From the NCBI GenBank assembly GCA_001632435.1, contig KV424097.1, positions 1 through 54,973 on the forward strand: a stretch of 54,973 nt of DNA, read 5' to 3'. Both the position numbers and the translations under genes were made by a program. Positions 1 to 9,023 of the stretch are shown in pieces. This stretch comes from Calocera cornea HHB12733 (taxonomy: Eukaryota; Basidiomycota; Dacrymycetes; Dacrymycetales; Dacrymycetaceae). Below the pieces are notes generated by a model. It was not told the origin of the DNA, did no database searches, and saw only the letters and a program-made list of their open reading frames with translations. The first letter of the stretch is position 1. Each line of letters opens with the position of its first letter.

Positions 1-846
1 GAGGGGCGGTAAGGGAGAACCAGTCGTGGGAGACGGAGGGAGGAAGAGGGGCTCGGCCTCCTGTTCGTCCTCCTCCTCTTCCTCTTCCTCTGCTTCAGTC
101 TCAGCCTGCCCATATGAATGCATGGGAGGCGCGGGACCCAGGGAGGGAATGTCGTCGAGGTCGTCGACCGACCAAGGCATTGGAGCGAGGTCATCGCGCG
201 CCATCGCGTAGGCGCTGTGGAGCCAGGGCGGCGCTGTGACATTGAGGGGTGGGAAGGTGGGGATGGCGTACTCGAAGGCACTGTCGAGGGTGGGGAACGG
301 CGAGGCGTCTCTTCTCCAATGGTCGGCTTGCCGATGGAGTTCGTGCCGCGTCTGAACGGTTTGTCCAGCAGGCGGTACAAAGAACTCCCACGTCGAGGGC
401 TCATGCCAATTGGGCGACTGATGGTTCAGCCTGGGGGCGCGAGGGCGCAGGAACATGAATGAGCGCATGTTGCCGCCGGCGCGGTAGAGAACACGGGGGA
501 AGAGCTCCATGGCATCCGCAATGCGTGTCTCCACGAGCAGGGGCGGTCCAGGGTGACGGAGAACGATTTGGCGAAGCGCAAGCTACGGAACTGTTAGTGA
601 GGTTCAGGTAAAGGTTCAGGTAAAAGCACGGCGCACCAATGGTAATCCCCATCGCTGCACAACATCCCTCAAACGCGGCAGGTGGACCTGAGATGCCTCA
701 TGGACATCCCAAAGGTCCTCGGCCGCGTTCCACAGCTGCCAGCGAGCAGAGATCCGAAAGATCTGCTCCTGGTCGTCTGACGCCGACTGTATGACGGGGC
801 TGGGAAGGAGAATGGGTGCATCGAAGGGCCCGGGCTCGGAGTACAT
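1..846 (-). CDS. Hypothetical protein, 5' part only (runs off left edge)
   Basis: Reading the minus strand, an ATG at 844-846 opens an exon beginning MYSEPGPFDAPILLP. It is joined over an intron at 583-636 (GTGCGC donor, CTAAC branch point, GTAG acceptor) to an exon that stays open to base 1. The second exon reads LALRQIVLRHPGPPLLVETR and then a Pro/Trp-rich segment, with a Glu/Asp-rich stretch near the window edge (EAEEEEEDEQEAE). An upstream 5'-UTR intron (GTACGC...AACAG, about 881-930) also looks real. No domain is recognised. The downstream exons lie outside the window, so length and function cannot be judged. Two tandem copies of a 12-mer lie inside the coding intron. I am fairly sure this is a gene because the frame is open across both exons and the splice signals agree. 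Confidence 0.55.
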
Positions 847-1300
847 GTTGGTCGAGGAGGAGTAGGTTCAGGTAATCTGTTCCATGTTAGCAGTATGAAG
901 ACAAATGAAAGGAAAGTGGGCGTACTCAAACGGAGGTTCAGGTAAACTGACGTGGGAGCGAGGATGAAGAAAGACAGCGAGGAAGAGGGTGAGGAGGGGT
1001 ATGCGGTATATGTGGACCGGTGGACAGGGGCGCGCGCCTCGTGGGACAGGGGTGTGGGACAGGGGGGGCTAGCCTTCTCGCGCCAGAAACATCGAAGCAC
1101 CGCATAGGGGGGCCGGTGCGCAGAGTCCGTCGCAACGGGATGGCGACCTTGCAAGGCCAAGCACGCGCTCATCACACTTTGTATACACCAGATAGCCCAA
1201 TAATACCATTACCTGAACCTACTTACAGTGGTACAATGGTAGTACTATATGTATCTAATCCGCTGCAAGTGTTGCGCGGCTGGGCCCTTTACCTGAACCT
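600..1300. repeat. Six copies of the 12-mer AGGTTCAGGTAA
   Basis: Exact copies lie at 600-611, 612-623, 864-875 and 934-945 on the plus strand, and as the reverse complement TTACCTGAACCT at 1209-1220 and 1289-1300. The first two form a perfect tandem inside the coding intron of the left-edge gene. The next two flank its 5'-UTR intron on either side. I found no further copies elsewhere by eye. Confidence 0.85.
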
Positions 1301-1794
1301 CAGACCAGCCCTCCACGTGGGCTGACAAGGGCTCACAAGCCTTATCGGGACCCACCATCGGTCACGAGGACCACAACAATTGCAGACTCAGCCACAAGGG
1401 TCTGAAAAGGGGTCCCAATCCGCGCCCCGTTTTTGTGATGGAGCCTACCTGCTAACACCAGAAGCGGCGTCCCCGTAGCAGCATCGCTCCACGACCCACC
1501 GGCTGACGACGTGTCGCATTCATGACGAGAAGAGCACGGCATCCGATCAGCTTTCACGCCGACCTGGATGTCTTAGCCCGAGCAGCAAGATCACGATCAA
1601 CCTCGGACCCGCATTGGCATTCGAGGCCAGGACCACCGCGAGCGGCCCGAGAGTCACGGGCATCATCAACCTCAGCACGGAACGGCGCTCGGGCCCCTTC
1701 GTACCTGCTGTGTAGGTCCAGTCTTTTCCCTCTCTGTCTATGACGTAATGTTGATCCTCGGAAGGTACCCGCGTATTGGAATCCGCGCATAAAC
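946..1794. other. Intergenic, no gene recognised
   Basis: Upstream region of the left-edge gene. It contains the two inverted 12-mer copies. The small open frames here have no recognisable protein character. Confidence 0.5.
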
Positions 1795-1865
1795 TGGCTA
1801 GAGCAGGAGTCGAACCTGCGCCTTCCGTTATATTCAGGACGTGCTAACCACTGCATTATCTGGCC
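1795..1865 (-). tRNA. tRNA-like gene, degenerate, anticodon not assignable
   Basis: On the minus strand a 71-nt segment has a perfect B box (GGTTCGACTCC) inside a 5-bp T stem (GCAGG/CCTGC), an A-box-like D arm (GCAGTGGTTAGC), and a 7-bp acceptor stem (GGCCAGA/TCTAGCC) with one C-A mismatch and a 3' A discriminator. The anticodon arm does not fold properly: the best 5-bp stem (TCCTG/CGGAA) has a C-A mismatch and its loop AATATAA lacks U33. This suggests a tRNA pseudogene, or a tRNA-derived sequence that keeps its internal promoter. No intron that repairs the arm was found. Confidence 0.5.
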
Positions 1866-2866
1866 TCACTAAGCGGGCGAATTATCCATCTCCAAAACTG
1901 CGGTCTGCCACGATTGCTTGAACGACACCAAACACGGGACATCACAATCGGGAACCACCCGGGGTAATTCACAAACGGGCTCAACACCACCGTGGGTTGG
2001 GACAGTGACGAGCGGGGCGATGCCCGAACTGGAGAAGATCGCCCCGACCGTGGGATGAGGGAAGATGGGAATTAGAATGGCTTTGTCTGGGATGAACAGT
2101 ACGTCTGAAACGAGATACAATGTCCTGCTGTGCTGACCCAGTTAGTAGCGAAGACCGTCGTGCAATGCCGACTTGCTTCACCCTCGGCGATTTGGCCTGA
2201 CCGGAAATGCACAATGCATATAAAGTCAACCTCATTCAGCACTGGCTCTATTTCGAGAGTACGGTGCGTGCTTCCCTTGCGGCTGCACTGCTTTGCAAAC
2301 CCGAGCTCTCCTCTGCCAGCCCGACCGATCCCGGGGACTTTGCTCACGAGCTCCCTTTTCAGACCGGTACTAGTCCATCTCCGTATAGGTCTAGACCATT
2401 TGACTTCTCTCTGGAACTGAGACCCTTTGCCCGTACCACGGATGAACATACTCGCGAGATATATGCTCCTCGGCCCCCTACCCTAACTACCTGATATTGC
2501 CAATCATTTGGCGAAGGCAAGTGAGGATGCTGAATCACCGCCGACTTTAGCGCCAACTCCTTTCCCTCTCGGAAAGGTGAACGCCAGCTCATCTCTCACT
2601 GTGGGTATTATTCGGAATTAGCGACATAGAAAAGGGCCTTTTCTAGCACATCTTCCAACTCTTACTTCACGAGACTGGGCGTTGATCGCCGGCTTGCCAC
2701 GAATGCTCGCATCGGTCCTATCTTGGCTGCACCGTCACACCAGCACCAGCCATGCAGCATGTTCAACGTCCATTGCGCCATATTTGTGCGGTCAGATGTC
2801 ATACGTACTACATGAGGAGTAGGCTCATGCTCGAACCGAATATGTCAGCGTAGGGGGGCCAAGACG
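1866..2866. other. Intergenic, no gene recognised
   Basis: Several short open frames occur on both strands, the longest on the minus strand at 2072-2449, but none has family resemblance or consistent splice signals. The right end is the promoter region of the CVNH gene. Confidence 0.45.
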
Positions 2867-2874
2867 TATAAAGG
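2867..2874 (+). promoter_or_regulatory. TATA box (TATAAAGG) of the CVNH gene
   Basis: TATAAAGG lies 144 bp upstream of the ATG at 3011. A 5'-UTR intron (GTAAGC at about 2943 to CGCCAG at about 2993, branch CTAAC) shortens the mature leader. The same box is found upstream of the two coiled-coil paralogues. Confidence 0.6.
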
Positions 2875-3010
2875 CGTAGAGAACTGGACCAGATCGCCTC
2901 CCCACCTCGCGCACAAGTTCACTCACCTACAACCACCTCACAGTAAGCCCACCATTCTAGAGCCACCCTCTAACAGCTAACACTACTCGCCAGCCGTTGC
3001 ACATTCTATC

Positions 3011-3316
3011 ATGGGTCAAGCCATCTCCATCACCTTCGATCTCGTCGGCGAGAGCGACGTCGGTGCCCATGTGACTATCCTGCCCCGTGCTACGATTGAC
3101 ATCAATTCTGTTCTTGGCAACCACGACGGCAAGTTTGTCTGGGGCAAGAAGGACGTAACCAAGTCGGCCCGCGATCTCACGTTCGATGGCAAGACTTTGA
3201 AGGCCGAACTTCGTGACGTTATGGGCGATTGGAAAGCTGCCGAGGTCGACCTTACGACCCATATCCGCTACAACGTCGAGAAGAACGTCATGGAGGCATT
3301 CGATATTCCTGCTTGA
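3011..3316 (+). CDS. Stand-alone cyanovirin-N-like (CVNH) domain protein
   Basis: An intronless 101-residue protein. The sequence fits the two-fold CVNH pattern. The first half-repeat has ATIDINSVLGNHDGKFVWG followed by KSARDLTFDGKTLKAELRD, and the second has AAEVDLTTHIRYN. CVNH proteins are small beta-rich folds, some of which bind mannose-type glycans, and they are common in fungi and ferns. There is no signal peptide, so the protein is probably cytosolic. It has no cysteine, so the disulfides of cyanobacterial cyanovirin-N are absent. It is convergent with the CVNH-coiled-coil gene on the other strand and resembles that protein's N-terminal 100 residues. Glycan binding is inferred from family membership and is not shown by the sequence. 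Confidence 0.8.
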   Translation: MGQAISITFDLVGESDVGAHVTILPRATIDINSVLGNHDGKFVWGKKDVTKSARDLTFDGKTLKAELRDVMGDWKAAEVDLTTHIRYNVEKNVMEAFDIPA

Positions 3317-3969
3317 TGATGCTTAATTAGTGCGCGAGCGTTTGCGGTACGGGGTAAAGACACGAGGGTTGGGTAGCATCATTATCAAGCTGGGACTGCC
3401 TGGTCCGATGCTTTCTGTATCCGTTTCTTCTATCTCTTGAGAAGCTACCTCACACGCTGTTTCTTTACTGTTGTTTGCCAAGTTGAGATTAAAACTTGCT
3501 TCCCCTGTTCCTATCAGAGTTTTCACACGTGTGTGTGCTGTAGCCATAGGCCACCATTCCACCCGCCGTGCTTGTTCCCAAACTCGCACTGTAGCTAGAT
3601 GTGCAGTCCTAAAGGGCACTGCACACAGCCCGTGGACTGAGAACTCTCGACGCGTGAAACTGACGAATTGCATCTCTGTAGTAGTCAATGGCTCTAGGTT
3701 GCCGGTTCTCGAGCACACTTCAAATCTCATGCCTCCATGGATGGATGGCGAAACCCCATAAATAACCGCAAACCACAATTGAGAATTACAGTACAGAAAG
3801 AATATGTTAGAGGAGAGGGACATGAAGGAATGTGGTATCAGGTCTCGAATGAGAAGAACCGTTTTCGCCGACGGGCGAATAGGAAGGATTTCAGGGAAGG
3901 GGGAAAAGAGGGCGAACAGGGGTCGACGGCTCTCCGGGACCAGGCATATCGAGGAACTCAAGTTGTAGT
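3317..3969. other. Convergent intergenic region
   Basis: Contains the 3' ends of two convergent CVNH-family genes. A minus-strand open frame at 3323-3961 has no recognisable domain and I treat it as chance. Confidence 0.4.
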
Positions 3970-6015
3970 TCAGGAAGCAACAACTGCCGAGGCCGTTGCT
4001 TGCTGAAACTCACGGGGACCCTCGGCGACCTTCACATCGACGGCCCTGGTCACAGCAGCTGCGGCCTCGCCGACGCTCTCAGCAATAGCAACACCCTTCT
4101 TATCAGGGCTTGCAGATGGGCTGTTGACAGCACTACCGTAGCTTGGCAACCGAGAGAGAGGAGGAGTCTTGAGCCCGAGTCCGGTCGCCCCGCCGTGATG
4201 GAGATAGTGAAGGTAGAGATATTTGGACTCCTCGCTGAGATCGTGACGGATATCGTACATCCAGTCCACGTTCTCGGCCATGTTACCCTGAACGTGAACA
4301 AGGCGCTCGGAAAGGCTCCGGGTGACGTTACGTTCGTGGGAGTGAGTAAGGCTAAGTTCCGAAAGCCGACGCTCAAGGACAGCCTTCACACCAGCCATGG
4401 CGCGAAGTTCGTCGTCCTTATCTTCGTAGGACTTCGACAACTGCGACAGCTCCGCACGGGTGACCTGGAGAGCCTGCTCGACGATGACGACACGAGCCTC
4501 AACAGCGCTCTTCGAATACTTGATCTCCGTCAGCTCCGACTGAAGCTTCTCCTTCTCCGTCCACGCGGTCCGGAAGGCTTTAGCCGTGTTCTGATAGCTC
4601 TCCTCCAGATGCGTCATCACCGCGTTGAGCTCGGAGAGCTCCTGTCTGAGCGTCTGGACTTGCTGTTCGTAAAGCGCCTTCCAGGCTTCGGAATGCTTGA
4701 TGACAACCTCATGACCCAGAATGGTCGCTTGGGCTTTCTCGAACTTGACGCGAATAGTGGTGCGCTCAGCTTTGAGGTCGGTAGTCAGGGTCTTGAGCGC
4801 CAGATTCTCCCTGCGCAGTTCGTCGATCTCGCTCTCAAGCCTGGTAGACTTGGTCTCGAAGCGAGACCTTTCATCGGAAGTGTGCTTCAGCTCTGCCTCC
4901 TGCTTTCGATATTCGGCCTCGATGCGCTCGAGTTTGAGGGCTGCTGTGTCGTACTTGTACTGAAGATTAGCGAACTGAGAGACGACGCGCTTCTGCTCCT
5001 CCTTCATTGCAAGGCGCTCCATGTCGACACCAGAGAACCGCTCATGAGCGAAGCTCAGCTCGCGATACATGTCCGACTGGTCCTGGAACATGAGCGCCAT
5101 CTTGAGGTCGCGCTCCTTGATCTCGCCGTTGAGATGCGCATAGTCGCCGTACGTCCGGCTGAGGTTGAAGGACCGATCGCTGATCACGTGGTCCTGCTCG
5201 GAAATCTTCTTCTGAGTGATCGAGAGCTGCTCCAGGACATGCAGCCGATCGTAGGAAGTCGACACTTCCTTCGCTTCTTCCTTCTCAGCTTTGACGTGGG
5301 CTTCGCCGACCTCGAGCTCCGCGCTGTGAACGACCTCAACGACTTTCTTCTCGAGACTGGCCTCCTTCTCCTTGTGCAGACGCTCCTTCAAGGCGGCCTC
5401 TGTCTCCAACTCCTTCTCCTTCCGAACATGCTCCTTGATCTCGAACTCATGTGCCGCATCAACCATGGCGTCGCGAACCTCATCGACCTTCTTGAAGGTC
5501 TCGAACGCCGCCTTGTCTTGAGCGTGCTCCTTCTTTGTCGCCTCAGTCTCCTTCTTGAATACCTCTGCCTCCTTGGTAGCCTTCTCGGCCTTCGCGTCGG
5601 CGAGGATCTTGGCCTTCTCCGCCTCATCTGCCCGACGCTTCTCGGCGAGCGCCATCTGGGCAAGCTTCGCGTTCTGCGCCTCGAGAGCCTCTATGTCTTC
5701 CTTCGGAACAACAGGAAGTCTGTCGGGCACGAGTAAGTTCTTGTTGGCATCGTAGATAATATGGGCGCCAAGGTTAAGCTCGATCGGCTTCCACTCCCCG
5801 GTAGTCGTAGCGAGGTTGGCCTTTAGGATATGGCCATCGACGATCCTCATCTGCGTGGCAGAGAGGCTGATGGCCTTCCAGCCCCACTTAGTCGTGCCAT
5901 TGTCGTTACCGAGGACATCGTCGAGGTGGAAGGCGGGTGTCCTCTTCTTAGTGCCGACTTTAGTGTAAACATCCTTGTGGTTGGACTCGAGAATGAGGTT
6001 CAAGGTGGCGGCCAT
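3970..6015 (-). CDS. CVNH-domain / long coiled-coil fusion protein
   Basis: A single uninterrupted frame of 681 residues. Residues about 1-100 are a CVNH-like domain (AFHLDDVLGNDNGTTKWG, then HILKANLATTTGEWKPIELN). Residues about 105-580 are a charged, heptad-rich coiled coil full of Glu/Lys/Ala. It includes the block MYRELSFAHERFS, which is strongly conserved in the paralogue, and a distinctive tail block (ENVDWMYD, YLYLHYLHHGG, SRLPSYGSAVNSPS). The rest is a low-complexity Ala/Val tail. The protein has no signal peptide or membrane segment. It looks like a cytosolic oligomerising lectin-like protein. The start is fixed by the CVNH domain beginning right at the ATG and by a TATA box 132 bp upstream. 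It sits head-to-head with protease copy A. Partner and function are unknown. Confidence 0.8.
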   Translation of the reverse strand: MAATLNLILESNHKDVYTKVGTKKRTPAFHLDDVLGNDNGTTKWGWKAISLSATQMRIVDGHILKANLATTTGEWKPIELNLGAHIIYDANKNLLVPDRLPVVPKEDIEALEAQNAKLAQMALAEKRRADEAEKAKILADAKAEKATKEAEVFKKETEATKKEHAQDKAAFETFKKVDEVRDAMVDAAHEFEIKEHVRKEKELETEAALKERLHKEKEASLEKKVVEVVHSAELEVGEAHVKAEKEEAKEVSTSYDRLHVLEQLSITQKKISEQDHVISDRSFNLSRTYGDYAHLNGEIKERDLKMALMFQDQSDMYRELSFAHERFSGVDMERLAMKEEQKRVVSQFANLQYKYDTAALKLERIEAEYRKQEAELKHTSDERSRFETKSTRLESEIDELRRENLALKTLTTDLKAERTTIRVKFEKAQATILGHEVVIKHSEAWKALYEQQVQTLRQELSELNAVMTHLEESYQNTAKAFRTAWTEKEKLQSELTEIKYSKSAVEARVVIVEQALQVTRAELSQLSKSYEDKDDELRAMAGVKAVLERRLSELSLTHSHERNVTRSLSERLVHVQGNMAENVDWMYDIRHDLSEESKYLYLHYLHHGGATGLGLKTPPLSRLPSYGSAVNSPSASPDKKGVAIAESVGEAAAAVTRAVDVKVAEGPREFQQATASAVVAS

Positions 6016-6146
6016 GATGAGTGATGGTGTGATCGAGGAGAGCTGGTGAGAGGAGCGGTATGAGGTGGTGTTGGCAGACGAGTGCTGAGCAGGCTATGTC
6101 AGAGAGCTGCTGAGTTGAAGCCTCAAAACCGCCGCGATAATGTTCA

Positions 6147-6154
6147 CCTTTATA
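6147..6154 (-). promoter_or_regulatory. TATA box (TATAAAGG) of the CVNH-coiled-coil gene
   Basis: On the minus strand GGTATAAAGGTGAAC lies 132 bp upstream of the ATG at 6015. Spacing and core sequence match the boxes of the other two CVNH-family genes. Confidence 0.6.
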
Positions 6155-6879
6155 CCAGTTGACGCTGGGCAGTATAGAAGGTGTGCCGACGCAGCCCTTG
6201 TGCGGTGTTCGAGTAGGAACACCGGCGCACACTTACCACCGGCCCATGGGCTTGGCTGCAGCCTCCAGTGGCCCCTTCAAAGACGCTTCAAGGCACCGAG
6301 TTTCGCGTTCCGGTAAGGAGTGGGAACGCCACAGCTAGATGGAAAAGTCGAGGAACCAGAGCTGGAATGCGGAGAAAGGGGAGCCGGTGGGTAGCGGTCG
6401 CCGTCCCTGAACGCCACGAACGACGGCAGGGGTAAATGCTCCTCATTCGAGGAGCAGAGCAGAGCAAGTAAAGAGCACCGGACGAACCAGACTGGTCGTA
6501 ACTCGGGAGGTGGAGCGCTCCACTCTCAGGCACGGGCCCTGAGATGAGATGAATTGCACGCGACTAGTGTGCGTAAGCGCGGTGTTCTTGCCGTGTAGAA
6601 GGTCCGCGCGAGCTTGGATGGCCTTGGAACAAGTGACATCGGAGGAACCATCCCCGTCGGGACTGGGAACGGCCGGTAGCTGATGCGGAATATATTTTCG
6701 AGGGAACAAGCTTCCAGAGAACAAGGCGGCATCAGATTCCGACGACGCCCCGCTGGATCTGGAGACCCGGTCAAGCTCGCGTGTCGTCCATCATAACTCG
6801 TGCCTCGTTGAAGAGGCGCCCATGTTCGGATGCAGTTGAGGAGAGGTCGGATGATGGTCGAAGTGGCCATTGGTCCGAT
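6155..6879. other. Intergenic, no gene recognised
   Basis: Upstream DNA of the CVNH-coiled-coil gene. The minus-strand open frame 6526-7077 partly overlaps the duplicated segment that follows. It is not supported as a gene. Confidence 0.4.
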
Positions 6880-7551
6880 CGAAAATGCAAAGAGCTTCGG
6901 TCTGGCGGCCGAAAGAAAGGGTTCCGCGAATTCGGTCTGTGTGGCTGGAGAAGTCTCCGGACCGCAAACCATTTGGTCCACCGGCTCCCTGAAAGGGGCG
7001 CAGCCACGGTCCAGCAGACGCTTTCCTGTCGTGAAATGTGGACCGTTGTGGCAGTAACCCGAACGGTTCGTGATCAAAGCGGTGTCGGAACCCAGCCAGC
7101 TCCAAGGATGTCACCAAGCAGGGAGTGGGCCGAGATCAGACCGTCGCGCTTGCAAATCTTGCACAGTGACAGTCCCTGGTGCAGACCGTCTAGAGGAACA
7201 TCCTAGATGACCAAGGGTCGGCCATCAAGCTCGGATCATACTCGTCTAGGCATTGGAATCTTCGTATGACAGGAAGCCGGCGCGCTCCTTGCCAGTGTCT
7301 AAACAAGGTGAGGCACATATTCATGCGAGAGACGGGCAACTCCATACAGACTTGCAAAATTACCTCAACCGGATAGAGTAGTGCCTAAATCTACTGTGCC
7401 TGAGCAATTAAAAGATTCAGTGGTGTGGTGTGACACAATGGGCGGGATGGTTGCCTACCGACAATGAATGGGTCATCAGGAACGCTGTTGCGTCGCAGCA
7501 ATGAGGCGCAGGCGCTTATCTGATCAAGCCCACATACTATCTCGCTCAAGC
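6880..7551 (+). repeat. Segmental duplication copy R1 (upstream of protease A)
   Basis: Aligns by eye over most of its length with 16265-16925. Shared landmarks are CGAAAGAAAGGGTTC / CCGAAACAAAAGGGTTC, GTCTCCGGACCGCAA, GTGGCAGTAACCC, TAGTGCCTA and TCA(G/A)TGGTGTGGTGTG. Both copies lie directly upstream of a trypsin-like protease copy. In R1 the segment is cut at 7551 by the foldback transposon. Confidence 0.75.
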
Positions 7552-9015
7552 CACCCTAGGCAGACCCGATCCGGGTCCTAAAGGGGGGGTCAGAGCTTAG
7601 GGTCGTGAACAGCCTAGTAGGGGTCCTGCCTGTAGAGATCTAAACATCGAAATAACACAACCCTGACTGCTGATCCGAAAAGGGAAGTCACACCAAAGAG
7701 CCTGCAGAGCCCCCAGATCGACAGATCCTGTTGAGACAGTGGTTAGCTGGTCCCTCCCTGGACCGGACCTGTTATATCGCAGGCAAGCAGATCCCGTCCC
7801 TCACTCAGATCAGGTCAGCAGACCTGAGTCAGCAGTTTTGCGCGTCAACCTTGAACATGGACCGTCAGAGTAGACTCCGGAAATAATGAATTCATGCAAC
7901 AGGATCTCTCTAAGATCCGGATAAATATGACAACACCCGGAGTAATTCAAGTGACCTTAATGGATCTTGTTTCTGATTTATTTTGGGGTTCTGTGATCTT
8001 AGATGTGCTGTAGCTACATGTTCTCATGGTTAAATGGTTCACTGTATTGATCAATGTATCGGATATGTTTGGCATTCTAAAGGCACTCTGTGCAAGTGTA
8101 GGAAGATGATCCTAAGTCTTACAATGCAATAGGTAATAAGAACCTAAGCTGTAGATGAAACACTGTTTGCTATATGTCTGTTCCTATGCACCTAGTCCTG
8201 AATTCTAGTTTTGAAATAGTAGTTATAAAAGTCTCAGTTTATACTGTTTATCATTCTTGTTTCTTGTTCTACAAGGTTATAACTACAACATATCAAAAAT
8301 ACAACACTATTTAATACTACAAACGATTTGTGCAAGTGACTTCTCAACTAAACAGTTGAACCACAATCTTATAACAAACATCCTATGAGAGCAAGCTTAT
8401 ACTTCTATACAAATGAGTCTAAATTTTGTACCAGCACTCCCCAGTAATGCAAAGATCTCAGAACTACCTTGGATCTGTTGATCAAAGCATAGTTGAAAAA
8501 CATTTTCTAAGTAAGAACTGCACTTAACTAGAAAAAGGCGACTTATTTGTAAATCTAGAGCTTCCTCAGATCCCCAGACTTGATCTAAAGTTAGGGACAA
8601 GATCTATCAGGATCGCTTGAATTACTCCGGGTGTTGTCATATTTATCCGGATCTTAGAGAGATCCTGTTGCATGAATTCATTATTTCCGGAGTCTACTCT
8701 GACGGTCCATGTTCAAGGTTGACGCGCAAAACTGCTGACTCAGGTCTGCTGACCTGATCTGAGTGAGGGACGGGATCTGCTTGCCTGCGATATAACAGGT
8801 CCGGTCCAGGGAGGGACCAGCTAACCACTGTCTCAACAGGATCTGTCGATCTGGGGGCTCTGCAGGCTCTTTGGTGTGACTTCCCTTTTCGGATCAGCAG
8901 TCAGGGTTGTGTTATTTCGATGTTTAGATCTCTACAGGCAGGACCCCTACTAGGCTGTTCACGACCCTAAGCTCTGACCCCCCCTTTAGGACCCGGATCG
9001 GGTCTGCCTAGGGTG
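7552..9015. mobile_element. hAT-like foldback element, 1464 bp, 400-bp inverted repeats
   Basis: The left arm 7552-7951 and right arm 8616-9015 are inverted repeats of 400 bp that matched base for base wherever I compared them, including a 7-G run. Weaker similarity continues inward for about 40 bp. The ends are CACCCTAGG...CCTAGGGTG. The element is flanked by an 8-bp direct repeat GCTCAAGC at 7544-7551 and 9016-9023. An 8-bp target duplication and CA-starting ends fit the hAT superfamily. The AT-rich core (about 7990-8610) has no transposase, so the element is non-autonomous. The identity of the arms suggests recent insertion. The paralogous segment R2 keeps the uninterrupted site at 16918-16925. 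Confidence 0.9.
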
Positions 9016-9023
9016 GCTCAAGC

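Noticed and set aside
600..623. Tandem 12-mers as telomeric repeat
   Set aside because: AGGTTCAGGTAA does not resemble TTAGGG-type fungal telomeres and only two units are in tandem.
4000..5736. 578-residue plus-strand open frame
   Set aside because: Exactly antisense to the CVNH-coiled-coil gene. Its Leu-rich translation is the mirror of Glu/Lys-rich heptads.
6526..7077. 183-residue minus-strand frame
   Set aside because: Partly conserved in R2 but with frame breaks. More simply explained by duplicated non-coding DNA. Recorded as a finding for testing rather than as a gene.
8397..8600. Minus-strand frame inside the foldback transposon
   Set aside because: 67 residues, no transposase motif, AT-rich core of a non-autonomous element.
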